From Rhodanobacteraceae bacterium (lineage in GTDB: Bacteria > Acidobacteriota > Terriglobia > Terriglobales > Acidobacteriaceae): DNA of 64,000 bases. Of the stretch, positions 1 to 8,122 are shown in pieces (position 1 is the first letter of the stretch; each line of letters opens with the position of its first letter). Under the pieces are notes generated by a model. The model was given only the letters and a program-made list of their open reading frames with translations. It was not told the origin of the DNA and did no database searches. The DNA is taken from contig CAJCHN010000065.1 of NCBI GenBank assembly GCA_903970285.1, positions 1 to 64,000 of the forward strand. The letters are read 5' to 3'. Made by a program: the position numbers and the translations under genes.

Positions 1-2
1 TT

Positions 3-968
3 GCAATCATCGGATATGGCTCGCAGGGACATGCCCACGCGCTCAACCTGAAGGACTCGGGGGTCGATGTTCGCGTCGGCCTCCGTCCCGCCTCGAAGAA
101 CGCGCAGCGCGCCAGGAACGCGGGGCTGGTCGTTGAAACCGTCGCCGAGGTGTCGAAGTGGGCCGACGTGATCATGAACCTCACGCCAGACCAGACCGCG
201 GCGAAGGTCTACCACGCGGAGATTGAGCCGAACATGAAGCCAAACGTGACCCTCATGTTCGCGCATGGCTTCAACATTCGCTTCCGCACCATCACGCCAC
301 CCCCAGGCGTCGACGTGTCGATGGCGGCGCCCAAGGCCCCTGGTCATCGCGTGCGCGAGGTCTTTACCGAGGGCGGAGGCGTGCCGGCGCTGGTCGCGGT
401 CGAGCAGGATGCCTCCGGCAACGCCCTCGCGCTCGCGCTCAGCTACGCCAAGGGAATCGGATGCACGCGTGCCGGCGTGCTCGAGACCACCTTCACCGAG
501 GAGACGGAAACCGATCTCTTCGGCGAGCAGGCGGTTCTCTGCGGGGGCACCGCGGCGCTGGTCAAGGCCGGTTTCCACACCCTGGTCGAAGCCGGCTACC
601 AGCCGGAACTGGCCTACTTCGAATGCCTCCACGAGCTCAAGCTGATCGTCGACCTCATGTACCGAGGCGGGCTCGAGTATATGAACCACTCCATCTCCGA
701 TACCGCGGAGTGGGGCGGCTACCTGGCCCAGAACCGCATCGTCACCGACGAGACGAAGAAGAACATGAAGGCGCTGCTGACGGAGATCCAGGACGGATCG
801 TTCGCCAGGCGCTTCATCGAGGAAAACGAGACCGGCCGTCACCAGTTCGCGAAGTTCCGCGAAGCCGAAGCCGCGGATCAGATCGAGCGAGTAGGCGCGG
901 AGCTCCGAGCCGGCATGCCCTTCCTCGATCCTGTCAAGGTGCAGGATGGCGCGGTCGTCAGGGCTTGA
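3..968 (+). CDS. ilvC: Ketol-acid reductoisomerase, 5' end outside window
   Basis: This enzyme converts 2-acetolactate (or 2-aceto-2-hydroxybutyrate) to the dihydroxy acid with NADPH and Mg2+, in branched-chain amino acid synthesis in the cytosol. The first visible residues form the Rossmann nucleotide loop [10 protein letters not shown], so only about 20-25 N-terminal residues are missing. The C-terminal knotted domain carries the metal and substrate residues in the stretch [19 protein letters not shown] and in [10 protein letters not shown]. The length after the loop fits the short class I enzymes. The gene ends 117 bases before the likely start of the next gene. Confidence 0.96.
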   Translation, partial: AIIGYGSQGHAHALNLKDSGVDVRVGLRPASKNAQRARNAGLVVETVAEVSKWADVIMNLTPDQTAAKVYHAEIEPNMKPNVTLMFAHGFNIRFRTITPPPGVDVSMAAPKAPGHRVREVFTEGGGVPALVAVEQDASGNALALALSYAKGIGCTRAGVLETTFTEETETDLFGEQAVLCGGTAALVKAGFHTLVEAGYQPELAYFECLHELKLIVDLMYRGGLEYMNHSISDTAEWGGYLAQNRIVTDETKKNMKALLTEIQDGSFARRFIEENETGRHQFAKFREAEAADQIERVGAELRAGMPFLDPVKVQDGAVVRA

Positions 969-1085
969 TCCTTGATGGATTCTTCCGGCCGGGGTGTTCC
1001 AACACGGAACTTCTCCGCTCGTGGACCCACGGCTTTTCATCAACAAGAAATTGCGGCAGCGAACCCGCGGGAGCATCATAGGGAG

Positions 1086-2585
1086 ATGGCGACGCTGTCT
1101 CCCACCTCCGACGTAGCCCACAACCTCACAGAGCCTTATCTCCTTACCACCAGGCCTGCGGAGCCCACTCCCGTCGCGGAGATCGTCGCGGCGCTGCGCA
1201 CCATCACCCCGCTCGCCGGCCTCACGGACGCTGAGTACCAGTGGCTCGCGACCCACGGCACGGAGCGCGTCGGTGATACCGGAGCCATCATCTTTCGCGA
1301 AGGTGAGCCGGTCATGAACATGGTCTGCATCCTGCGCGGTGAGATTCACGTGAGGCGGCGGAACTCCGGCCCCATGGCGCTCTTTATCGGTCGGGCCGGA
1401 CAGATCACGGGCAAGCTGCCTTTCTCGCGGATGAAGAAGTACGGCGGCGACGGCTACACCAGCGGGCCGGTTTGGGTGCTCGATATCGAGGAGCCGCTCT
1501 TTCCTGAGATGTTGCAGGCAATCCCGTCCATGGGGCAGCGCTGCGTCTCCGTCCTGCTCGACCGGGTGCGCGAGGTCACCCGCATGGAGCAACAAGCGGA
1601 GAAACTCTCCGCGCTTGGGAAACTCGCCGCCAACCTCGCCCACGAACTGAACAATCCTGCCTCCGCCGCGCAGCGCTCGGCAGCCTCTCTCTTCGCCGAG
1701 TTACGTGATTATGGCGATAAGAAATACAGCCTGGGTGCGATGTGTCTTCCTACCCAGACCTCGGTGCAGCTGCAGCAATGGGTCGAGCGCACCCGCGCCG
1801 AGATGGCCGACTATCTCAGCAAAGAGACCGACCTTGATGCTGCTCCGCTTGCCGTGGCAGACCGCGAGTCAAAGATTCTCGACTGGCTGGAGCAGCATCA
1901 TGTGCCGGATGCGTGGAAGATTGCTCCATCCATCGCGGAGACGCGCTTCCCCATGAAATACCTCGATCAGTTTTCCGAGCAGTTCCCCGACCAGGTGCTT
2001 GGTCCCGCCATGTCCACCTTCGCCAGTTCGCTGAGGGTCGAACGCATGGCGGAAACCATTCTCACCTCGACCGTGAGGATCTTCGACCTGATCTCGGCGA
2101 TCAAGGACTACTCCTACATGGATCAGGCTCCCATCCAGGACGTCGACCTTCCAGCCTCGCTCGAAAATACTCTCAGCATGTTCGCTTCCCGCCTGAACGG
2201 CATTACTGTCGAAACCGACTTCGATCCGGCGCTCGGACCCATTGCTGCCTACGGCAGCGAGTTGAACCAGGTGTGGACCGCGCTTATCGAGAATGCGCTC
2301 GATGCCATGCCGAACGGCGGCAGCCTGAAGCTGAAAACCAGGCTGCAGGGCCAACTGGCGCTGGTGGAGATCTGGGACTCCGGCGTGGGCGTGCCACAGG
2401 AGCTGCAATCCCGTATCTTTGAGCCCTTCTTCACTACCAAACCGCCGGGAAAAGGTCTTGGCCTGGGCTTGGATACGGCGCACCGCATCGTCTCCCGCCA
2501 CTCCGGCTTTCTTCGCGTTGAATCAAAACCGGGCGCAACCTGTTTTCAGGTCCGGCTGCCCGTCGATCAGGCGGAAGCCTATTAG
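1086..2585 (+). CDS. Sensor histidine kinase with cyclic-nucleotide-binding-like input domain
   Basis: The protein has 499 residues. Residues about 40-145 look like a cNMP-binding/Crp-like beta barrel (GAIIFREGEP, then CILRGEIHV). A dimerisation/phosphoacceptor helix follows, with H186 in LAANLAHELNNPA, and then a HATPase_c domain with NALDAMPNGG, DSGVGVP and a glycine-rich lid GKGLGLGLD. No transmembrane segment is seen, so it is probably a soluble sensor. No response regulator is adjacent. The start is uncertain: ATG 1086 directly abuts a GGGAG, and TTG 972 or ATG 975 in the same frame would add a low-complexity leader unlike the family. The ligand is unknown. Confidence 0.85.
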   Translation: MATLSPTSDVAHNLTEPYLLTTRPAEPTPVAEIVAALRTITPLAGLTDAEYQWLATHGTERVGDTGAIIFREGEPVMNMVCILRGEIHVRRRNSGPMALFIGRAGQITGKLPFSRMKKYGGDGYTSGPVWVLDIEEPLFPEMLQAIPSMGQRCVSVLLDRVREVTRMEQQAEKLSALGKLAANLAHELNNPASAAQRSAASLFAELRDYGDKKYSLGAMCLPTQTSVQLQQWVERTRAEMADYLSKETDLDAAPLAVADRESKILDWLEQHHVPDAWKIAPSIAETRFPMKYLDQFSEQFPDQVLGPAMSTFASSLRVERMAETILTSTVRIFDLISAIKDYSYMDQAPIQDVDLPASLENTLSMFASRLNGITVETDFDPALGPIAAYGSELNQVWTALIENALDAMPNGGSLKLKTRLQGQLALVEIWDSGVGVPQELQSRIFEPFFTTKPPGKGLGLGLDTAHRIVSRHSGFLRVESKPGATCFQVRLPVDQAEAY

Positions 2586-2608
2586 GCGGAAGCTTGTTAG
2601 GCGGCCGC

Positions 2609-2893
2609 TTACCTGATGATTTCAACACCGCGCCAGAATGCGATGTGATGCTTCACGTTTCGCGCCGCCGGCTTCGGATCGGGATAGTACCAGGCCGCGT
2701 CTGGATTCTCCTGGCCATCCACCAGCAGCGTGTAATAACGCGCCTGCCCTTTCCATGGGCAGGTCGAGGTGGTGGAGCTTGGACGCAGAAACTCACGCTT
2801 CACCGTCTCTTCGGGGAAGTAGATGTTCCCTTCCACCGTTTCGAACGTCTCGCTCTCGGCCAGAAGCTGGCCGTTCCACATTGCTTTCGCCAT
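2609..2893 (-). CDS. DUF427 domain protein
   Basis: This is a 94-residue single-domain protein. It has the DUF427 hallmarks TCPWKGQARYY and AWYYPDP and a C-terminal HIAFW. Proteins of this family are small beta-rich cytosolic proteins with no established reaction. The start at the MAKAMW methionine gives the usual family length; a longer frame upstream has no support. It lies convergent to the first histidine kinase (23-base gap) and divergent from the second. Confidence 0.85.
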   Translation of the reverse strand: MAKAMWNGQLLAESETFETVEGNIYFPEETVKREFLRPSSTTSTCPWKGQARYYTLLVDGQENPDAAWYYPDPKPAARNVKHHIAFWRGVEIIR

Positions 2894-3094
2894 GATTGAT
2901 CGATCCTGAGATCTGTGAAAAAGCCGGTCGAGCGTGCACGCCTGCGCCTTTACGGGAAGCGAAAACGCTTCCGTGGCATCTTGACGGTTGTAACAGAAAT
3001 GGGGCAGGAAGGAAAGGCTGGACGATGGCCAGGCCTCCTCCGCGCGGGCGCATCTCTGTTTCAACCGGCCCATGAGGGTAAAATACAGTGTCCG

Positions 3095-4951
3095 ATGGCC
3101 TCGCCTCCTGATCCCGCTCCCAGTGCGTCGGCTCCCACTGCTCTAGGCGCCGACTTCCATCACCTGCTCGAACACCTTGACGATGGCATCCTCTTCCTTG
3201 ATCGACAGTGGAGAATCGTCTACGCCAATCGGGCCGCGCGTCGCATCAGCCGCATGGAACCCGGCTTCCTCAACGGAGCAACTCACTGGGAGCTCTATCC
3301 GACGACCGTCGGCACCGAGCAGGAGCGCATCTACAGGCGCTCGATGGACGAACGAGTCTCGATTGAGCACGAGTTCTACTATCCGCCTTTCGATGTGTGG
3401 ATCCAGCTGCGGACCTTTCCCATTCCGACCGGCATCGCTGTTCATTACCGTGATGTCTCCCAACTTAAGCAAGCGAACACACGCCGGGAGGCAAGTGCGC
3501 GCCAACTGCAGCAGGTCTTCGATGTCACCTCCGATGCCATCATGCTCCTGGACCGGGAGTATCGCGTCACGTTCCTGAATCGCAGGGGCGCCGAACTCCT
3601 CTCCCGCAGCGGCGAGATTGTCGGCCGTAACCTCTTTCAGGTCTTCCCCGGCATCGTCTACAAGAACTCACCTTATGTGGCGACGTACGGACAAGCCATG
3701 GAAAAGGGCTTGGGAGGATACTTCGAAGCCTATTACCCAGATCCTCTCAATCTTTGGTTTGCCGTCGAGGCGCATCCGACCGACGACGGCATCATCGTCT
3801 TCTTTCGCGATATCTCGCACGAACGCGCCGCCGCCGAGGAACTCGAACGCAAGACGTCGCAGGCGCAAGCCCAGGCAGCGGAGATCGAAACCGTCTATCG
3901 CACGGCGCCGATCGGCCTCGCGCTCTTCGAGCCCAAGGAGTTCCGCTACGTACGGCTCAACGATCGGCAGGCCGCTTTCTTCGGTCTCACACCGGAGCAG
4001 GTCGTCGGACGCACCCTGACCGAGATGGCCCCCATCCCCGGCCTCCAGGAGCTCTTCGAACAGGTCTGCGCCGGTACGCCTGTGATCAACTATCCGCTCG
4101 AAGGCGAGCTCATCAGTCATCCCGGCGAGCACCGCTACTGGACCGTCAATTATTCTCCCGTCCAGGCGCCCGACGGCACCGTCCAGGCGATCTCAGCAGC
4201 TTCGCTCGAGATCACGGCTCAGAAGAAAGCGGAGAAAGCCCTGATCCAGAGCGAGAAGCTGGCGGCTGTTGGGCGGCTCGCCTCCTCAATCTCGCACGAG
4301 ATCAACAACCCGCTGGAATCTGTCACCAACCTGCTTTACCTGATCGCCGCCGAAGATCATCTGCCGCCAGAGGTAAGAACCTACGTTGAGCTTACCCAGG
4401 CGGAGATCGCACGCGTTTCGCAGATCGCCACGCAAACCCTCCGATTCCATCGACAGGCGTCTCTGCCAACCCGCGTAAGCGCCCGGCAGCTGGTTGATCC
4501 GGTCTTGAAACTGCACCAGGCACGCCTTACCAACTGCGGCATCAGGGTCGTCACCACATTCGTGAGCAAGCATTCCGTCCTTTGCCTGGAGAACGAGATT
4601 CGACAGGTGCTCAACAATCTGATCGGCAACGCCATCGACGCCATGCGCACCGGCGGACGCCTGTCCATCCGGTCGCACGACGCACATCATCCGCGAACGG
4701 CCGCTGCGGGAGTGCGTCTGACGGTCGCGGATGACGGCCACGGCATGTCGAGCGAAACCAAAGCCCGCATCTTCGAACCCTTCTTCACGACCAAGGACTT
4801 GAATGGCACCGGCCTCGGCCTGTGGATCTCCACCGAGATCGTCCAGCGACATGCCGGAACCCTAACCGTCCGGAGCAGCCAGCATCCGATCTGCCACGGC
4901 ACTGTCTTCAGTCTTTTCCTTCCGCTCGGCGAAGGCGCTGAAGAGATATAG
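3095..4951 (+). CDS. Multi-PAS sensor histidine kinase
   Basis: The protein has 618 residues. Three PAS-like modules lie at about residues 22-125, 135-245 and 262-380 (the second has DREYRVTFLNRRGAELL, the third carries a PAC-like VNYSPVQAPDG). A HisKA helix with H401 in ASSISHEINNPLE follows, then HATPase_c with NAIDAMRTGG, DDGHGMSSE and GTGLGLWIS. No membrane segments are visible, so it probably senses a cytosolic signal such as redox state or a ligand. No response regulator gene is adjacent, so its partner is encoded elsewhere. The ATG at 3095 begins at the first family-like residues. A longer frame from 2915 is open, and no strong ribosome site decides between them. Confidence 0.88.
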   Translation: MASPPDPAPSASAPTALGADFHHLLEHLDDGILFLDRQWRIVYANRAARRISRMEPGFLNGATHWELYPTTVGTEQERIYRRSMDERVSIEHEFYYPPFDVWIQLRTFPIPTGIAVHYRDVSQLKQANTRREASARQLQQVFDVTSDAIMLLDREYRVTFLNRRGAELLSRSGEIVGRNLFQVFPGIVYKNSPYVATYGQAMEKGLGGYFEAYYPDPLNLWFAVEAHPTDDGIIVFFRDISHERAAAEELERKTSQAQAQAAEIETVYRTAPIGLALFEPKEFRYVRLNDRQAAFFGLTPEQVVGRTLTEMAPIPGLQELFEQVCAGTPVINYPLEGELISHPGEHRYWTVNYSPVQAPDGTVQAISAASLEITAQKKAEKALIQSEKLAAVGRLASSISHEINNPLESVTNLLYLIAAEDHLPPEVRTYVELTQAEIARVSQIATQTLRFHRQASLPTRVSARQLVDPVLKLHQARLTNCGIRVVTTFVSKHSVLCLENEIRQVLNNLIGNAIDAMRTGGRLSIRSHDAHHPRTAAAGVRLTVADDGHGMSSETKARIFEPFFTTKDLNGTGLGLWISTEIVQRHAGTLTVRSSQHPICHGTVFSLFLPLGEGAEEI

Positions 4952-4988
4952 ACACGATCGCCGCATACTGCATCCAACGTCGGCAGCT

Positions 4989-6020
4989 ATGCAAACTACA
5001 GGGCAGATTCCGCTGAAACGCTTCGGCAAAACGGACGTACAGCTCTCAGCACTTGGGCTTGGCGGCCATCACCTGGGCTCCGCCAAGGACGAAAAGACAG
5101 CCATCGAAATCGTGCATCGCGCCGTCGACGGCGGCGTGACATTCTTCGATAACTGCTGGGAGTACAACCGCGGCAAGTCGGAAGACTGGATGGGCAAAGG
5201 CCTCAAGGGACACCGCGACAAGGTCTTCCTGATGACCAAGGTCTGCACCCACGGGCGCGATGCCGCGCTGGCGCTGCAGATGCTTGAAGAAAGTCTTCGC
5301 CGGCTGCAGACCGACCATCTCGATCTCTGGCAGATTCACGCCGTCTCCTACCAGAACGATCCGGAACTCTTCATGCGCACCGGCGGCGCGGCCGAAGCCC
5401 TGATGAAGGCAAAGAAAGCGGGAAAGGTCCGGTTCGTGGGCTTCACCGGACACAAAGATCCTGAGTTCCACTTGGCCATGATCAACACAGGTTTTCCCTT
5501 TGACTCGGTGCAGATGCCACTGAACCCGTTCGATGCCAACTTTCGCAGCTTCGAGCAGGAGGTGCTGCCGGTGGCGCGGCAGCGGGGCATGGCAGTGCTG
5601 GCCATGAAGCCTTCGGGCGGGCATGGCGACCCGGTGCAGAAGGGCGTCTTCACCATCAAGGAGCTGCTCACCTACTCCATGTCGCTGCCGGGCGTCTCCA
5701 CCACCATCAGCGGCATGGAGAAGATGGAATACCTCGAAGAGAACCTGAAGGTAGCCCAGAGCTTCACCCCGCTCAGCGACGAAGAGATGCAGAAGCTGCG
5801 GGATCGAGCGAAGCAATACGCGGGCGACGGCCAGTTCGAGCTCTACAAGGTGTCGATCAAGTTCGACAATCCTGAAACCCGTTACGCGCATGGCTTCCCG
5901 CAGGACATGCAGTCGATCGAGATGCGGCAGATTGCCAAGGCGACCAACAACACCGGGAGACCCTTCCCCGAGGTGAAAGAGCCCTCGAAATCGCCCTGGC
6001 CGCCGACCATGGACTTTTAG
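4989..6020 (+). CDS. Aldo/keto reductase (cytosolic paralogue)
   Basis: This is a 343-residue NAD(P)H-dependent TIM-barrel oxidoreductase. The catalytic tetrad is complete: D54 and Y59 in FFDNCWEYN, K84 in LMTKVCTH and H117 in LWQIHAVSY. No signal peptide is present. The next gene is a clear paralogue with nearly identical landmarks (FFDN.WEY, MTKVCTHGR, RFVGFTGHK, PGVSTTISGM) but carries a Tat leader, so this pair looks like a tandem duplication with one copy exported. The substrate is unknown. The C-terminal extension after about residue 285 lacks the ferredoxin cysteines found in some relatives. Confidence 0.92.
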   Translation: MQTTGQIPLKRFGKTDVQLSALGLGGHHLGSAKDEKTAIEIVHRAVDGGVTFFDNCWEYNRGKSEDWMGKGLKGHRDKVFLMTKVCTHGRDAALALQMLEESLRRLQTDHLDLWQIHAVSYQNDPELFMRTGGAAEALMKAKKAGKVRFVGFTGHKDPEFHLAMINTGFPFDSVQMPLNPFDANFRSFEQEVLPVARQRGMAVLAMKPSGGHGDPVQKGVFTIKELLTYSMSLPGVSTTISGMEKMEYLEENLKVAQSFTPLSDEEMQKLRDRAKQYAGDGQFELYKVSIKFDNPETRYAHGFPQDMQSIEMRQIAKATNNTGRPFPEVKEPSKSPWPPTMDF

Positions 6021-6065
6021 AGCGATCACGATTGAAACCGGAACAGCTTGCCGAGGAGAGTTGAG

Positions 6066-7223
6066 ATGCCGTTTGAGGATGAGCGCGAAGGCGCCGCGGA
6101 GGTTACGCGGCGGAGATTCCTGCAGAGTGCGGCGCTGACCGGTGTTGCCGCCGCTGTAACAACAGGCTCGGCAGAAGGACAATCAGGGAGGCAAAGCGGA
6201 GCGATGGAATCCCACGGAAGTGCCGCAGTCGACGCGGCGATCGGACCGAATCCTCTCATCCCAAACTTTTCAGGAGAGTACGGGGCTAGGTCGACGCCGG
6301 AGTTTGCGTGTCCGAAGCGCGCCATGGGCAGCACCGGGCTGCAGGTCTCGATCCTCGGGATGGGTGGTTTCCACCTTGGCACCGTCGAAACCCAGGAAGA
6401 AGTCAACAACATGGTTGCCAAAGCCCTGGACCATGGCATCAACTTCTTCGATAACGCATGGGAGTACCACAAGGGGCTTTCGGAAGAGCGGGTCGGCACC
6501 GCGCTGAAGGGCAAGCGGGAGCAGGCGATTGTCATGACCAAGGTGTGCACCCACGGACGCACCAAAGAAGTTGCCATGCGCATGTTGGAGGAGTCGCTCA
6601 CCCGGCTGCAGACCGATCACCTGGACGTTTGGCAGGTGCACGAGGTGATCTACTACAACGATCCGGAGAAGGCTTATGCGCCGGACGGGGTGCTGGAGGC
6701 GCTGGCAGCGGCCAAGCAGCAGGGCAAGGTGCGATTTGTCGGCTTTACCGGCCACAAGAATCCGAGCATTCATCTCGACATGCTGAGCCGCGGCTTCCCG
6801 TTTGACACCGTGCAGATGCCGATCAATCCGTTCGATCCGGGCTTTCGATCCTTTGAGATGAATGTTCTGCCGGTGGCGCGGCAGAAGGGGATGGCGGTCT
6901 TCGGCATGAAGAGCATGGGCGGCTCGGGCGAATCGATTGTGCATGGCGCGCTAACGCCCACCGAGGCGCTGAGCTACGCAATGAGCGTTCCGGGGATCTC
7001 AACGACTATCTCCGGGATGGACTCGATGGGGGTGCTGGAGCAGAACCTGGCGATCCTTGCAGGCTTCAAGCCGCTGACCGAACAGCAGATGAGTGCGCTG
7101 CGTGAGCATGGGCGGAAGTTCAACGACGGACGCTATGAACTGTTCAAGAGTACGGTCAAGTACGACGGTGCCGAAGGACGCGAGCAGCACCACTATCCAA
7201 CGGCGGAGGAGCTGCCGGCGTAG
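6066..7223 (+). CDS. Tat-exported aldo/keto reductase (paralogue of upstream gene)
   Basis: The protein has 385 residues. The ATG at 6066 is set by a GAGGAGAG ribosome site about 7 bases upstream and gives a twin-arginine leader (TRRRFLQSAALTGVAAAV, residues 14-31), implying export of the folded, cofactor-loaded enzyme. The tetrad is intact: D129, Y134, K158 and H191. It is homologous to the preceding cytosolic reductase over the whole barrel. The 45-base gap suggests co-transcription. The substrate is unknown. A dispersed repeat begins 14 bases after the stop. Confidence 0.92.
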   Translation: MPFEDEREGAAEVTRRRFLQSAALTGVAAAVTTGSAEGQSGRQSGAMESHGSAAVDAAIGPNPLIPNFSGEYGARSTPEFACPKRAMGSTGLQVSILGMGGFHLGTVETQEEVNNMVAKALDHGINFFDNAWEYHKGLSEERVGTALKGKREQAIVMTKVCTHGRTKEVAMRMLEESLTRLQTDHLDVWQVHEVIYYNDPEKAYAPDGVLEALAAAKQQGKVRFVGFTGHKNPSIHLDMLSRGFPFDTVQMPINPFDPGFRSFEMNVLPVARQKGMAVFGMKSMGGSGESIVHGALTPTEALSYAMSVPGISTTISGMDSMGVLEQNLAILAGFKPLTEQQMSALREHGRKFNDGRYELFKSTVKYDGAEGREQHHYPTAEELPA

Positions 7224-7237
7224 ATTTTCAGCCAGGG

Positions 7238-7330
7238 TACCCACCTCTACCGATTGTTGCCTATATTCTTCAAAGCATTACACTTATGGGTGGAACAAGA
7301 CAGCCTCGAAAACACCTTTGTGTTGCACCA
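7238..7330 (+). repeat. Dispersed 3'-end repeat, copy A
   Basis: A pyrimidine-rich start (GGGTACCCACCTCTACC) is followed by a core at 7254-7330 beginning TTGTTGCCTATATTCTTCAA. The core aligns without gaps over its first 50 bases with 62624-62673 (39 of 50 identical by eye). It also aligns with the reverse strand at 44338-44295 (38 of 44 identical by eye). This copy lies 14 bases after a stop codon and has the same orientation as that gene. Confidence 0.8.
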
Positions 7331-7365
7331 AAAATGGGCATGTACTTTCCGGACAGCGACGCGAC

Positions 7366-7569
7366 TCAGCCAGCAGCGTCCTTGCCGGGTTCGGCGTCAA
7401 CCCTGACAAGGGTTTCTTTCAGACGCTGAGTTGGTGCGTCCTGGCGCATCTCGCGGACCGCTGCGCGGTAGCCTCCCATGTAAATGGCGTAGAGAACGGC
7501 AAGAGCGCATCCCACCCCGAAGGCGAAACCGAGGAAGAACCCTATCAGCGCGCCTGAGGGAAAGTCCAC
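7366..7569 (-). CDS. Small membrane protein (67 residues)
   Basis: The GTG start at 7569 gives a protein with one glycine-rich transmembrane helix (residues 7-29, ALIGFFLGFAFGVGCALAVL) and a charged, probably cytosolic tail. It starts 2 bases after the stop of the preceding small membrane protein and is last in a minus-strand series that begins with the OFA-type transporter. No family is recognised. The tight spacing supports a real gene, but its size and the lack of homology known to me keep confidence moderate. Confidence 0.5.
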   Translation of the reverse strand: MDFPSGALIGFFLGFAFGVGCALAVLYAIYMGGYRAAVREMRQDAPTQRLKETLVRVDAEPGKDAAG

Positions 7570-7571
7570 GA

Positions 7572-7739
7572 TCAGCCGAAGAGCGCCCGGCTGAACTCGC
7601 GTACTTTGCTGGTGATGCGGACCTGGGCGGACCGTCGCATGCCAATCAGGTGGCCTTCCGGAAGCGTGGAAGCTGCCGCGACGAAGCAGGGACAGAGCAG
7701 CATCAGGAAGAACAACGAAAGAACCAGCATATCGACCAT
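7572..7739 (-). CDS. Small membrane protein (55 residues)
   Basis: The start at the MVDMLVLS methionine yields a 55-residue protein whose residues 3-24 form a hydrophobic segment (MLVLSLFFLMLLCPCFVAAA). This could be a membrane anchor or a signal peptide. A basic tail follows. It sits between the transporter small subunit (86 bases upstream) and another micro-membrane protein (2 bases downstream). No family is recognised. An extended frame to 7829 exists but begins with low-complexity residues. Confidence 0.5.
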   Translation of the reverse strand: MVDMLVLSLFFLMLLCPCFVAAASTLPEGHLIGMRRSAQVRITSKVREFSRALFG

Positions 7740-7825
7740 GGGCAGCCTACGGGTACCACAACCGCGCGGTGAGGGGTACTGGGGCGACTGTACACCCCCG
7801 CAGAGCGCCCCGCAACCGGCTGTGC

Positions 7826-7996
7826 TCACTTTGAGGCGGGCGGAGCCGGGGCGGGAGCCGGAGCCGCCGAGGTCGAAAAGATCTTCAGTGCGTTCTGGAC
7901 GGTGTAGGTGAGGCCCCAGGCGGTGGGAACCAGAACCACAATCCAGGCGGCGGCGATAAGGCCGGGGGAAGATTTTCTTACGGTCGTGGATGCCAT
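7826..7996 (-). CDS. MFS transporter small subunit (OFA-associated)
   Basis: This is a 56-residue one-helix protein with the segment LIAAAWIVVLVPTAWGLTYT followed by VQNALKIF and an Ala-Pro-rich tail. The pattern of a hydrophobic helix with a W-G-x-x-x-T turn and a K-I/L-F end matches the tiny accessory proteins encoded next to oxalate/formate-type MFS carriers and annotated as MFS transporter small subunit. An AAAGGAGC site 8 bases before the ATG fixes the start. It lies downstream of such a carrier here, supporting a two-part transporter. Its exact role is not established. Confidence 0.75.
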   Translation of the reverse strand: MASTTVRKSSPGLIAAAWIVVLVPTAWGLTYTVQNALKIFSTSAAPAPAPAPPASK

Positions 7997-8056
7997 TGGA
8001 TCAAGCTCCTTTGAAGCGTGGCGCGTTGCAGCGGCTGAGACGTTGGGAACCATGGG

Positions 8057-8111
8057 GGTACGGCGGGCGGTACGGCTGGGGGGTACGGCTGCGACTCAGA
8101 CCGCACCCCCC
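8057..8111. promoter_or_regulatory. Intercistronic hairpin with triple GGTACGGC repeat
   Basis: Three direct copies of GGTACGGC lie at 8057-8064, 8069-8076 and 8082-8089 (spacing 12 and 13 bases). The last copy is part of a long hairpin: 8078-8088 pairs with 8101-8111 with one mismatch in 11. The structure falls between the transporter stop and its small-subunit gene, where it could set relative expression by stopping or stabilising the transcript. No U-tract is present, so it is not a typical intrinsic terminator. Confidence 0.55.
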
Positions 8112-8122
8112 GGGGGATGCAG

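Noticed and set aside
972-1085. Longer N-terminus for the first histidine kinase (TTG 972 or ATG 975)
   Set aside because: The added residues are low-complexity and unlike the family. The frame is open by chance, although the ribosome site at 1086 is not ideal either.
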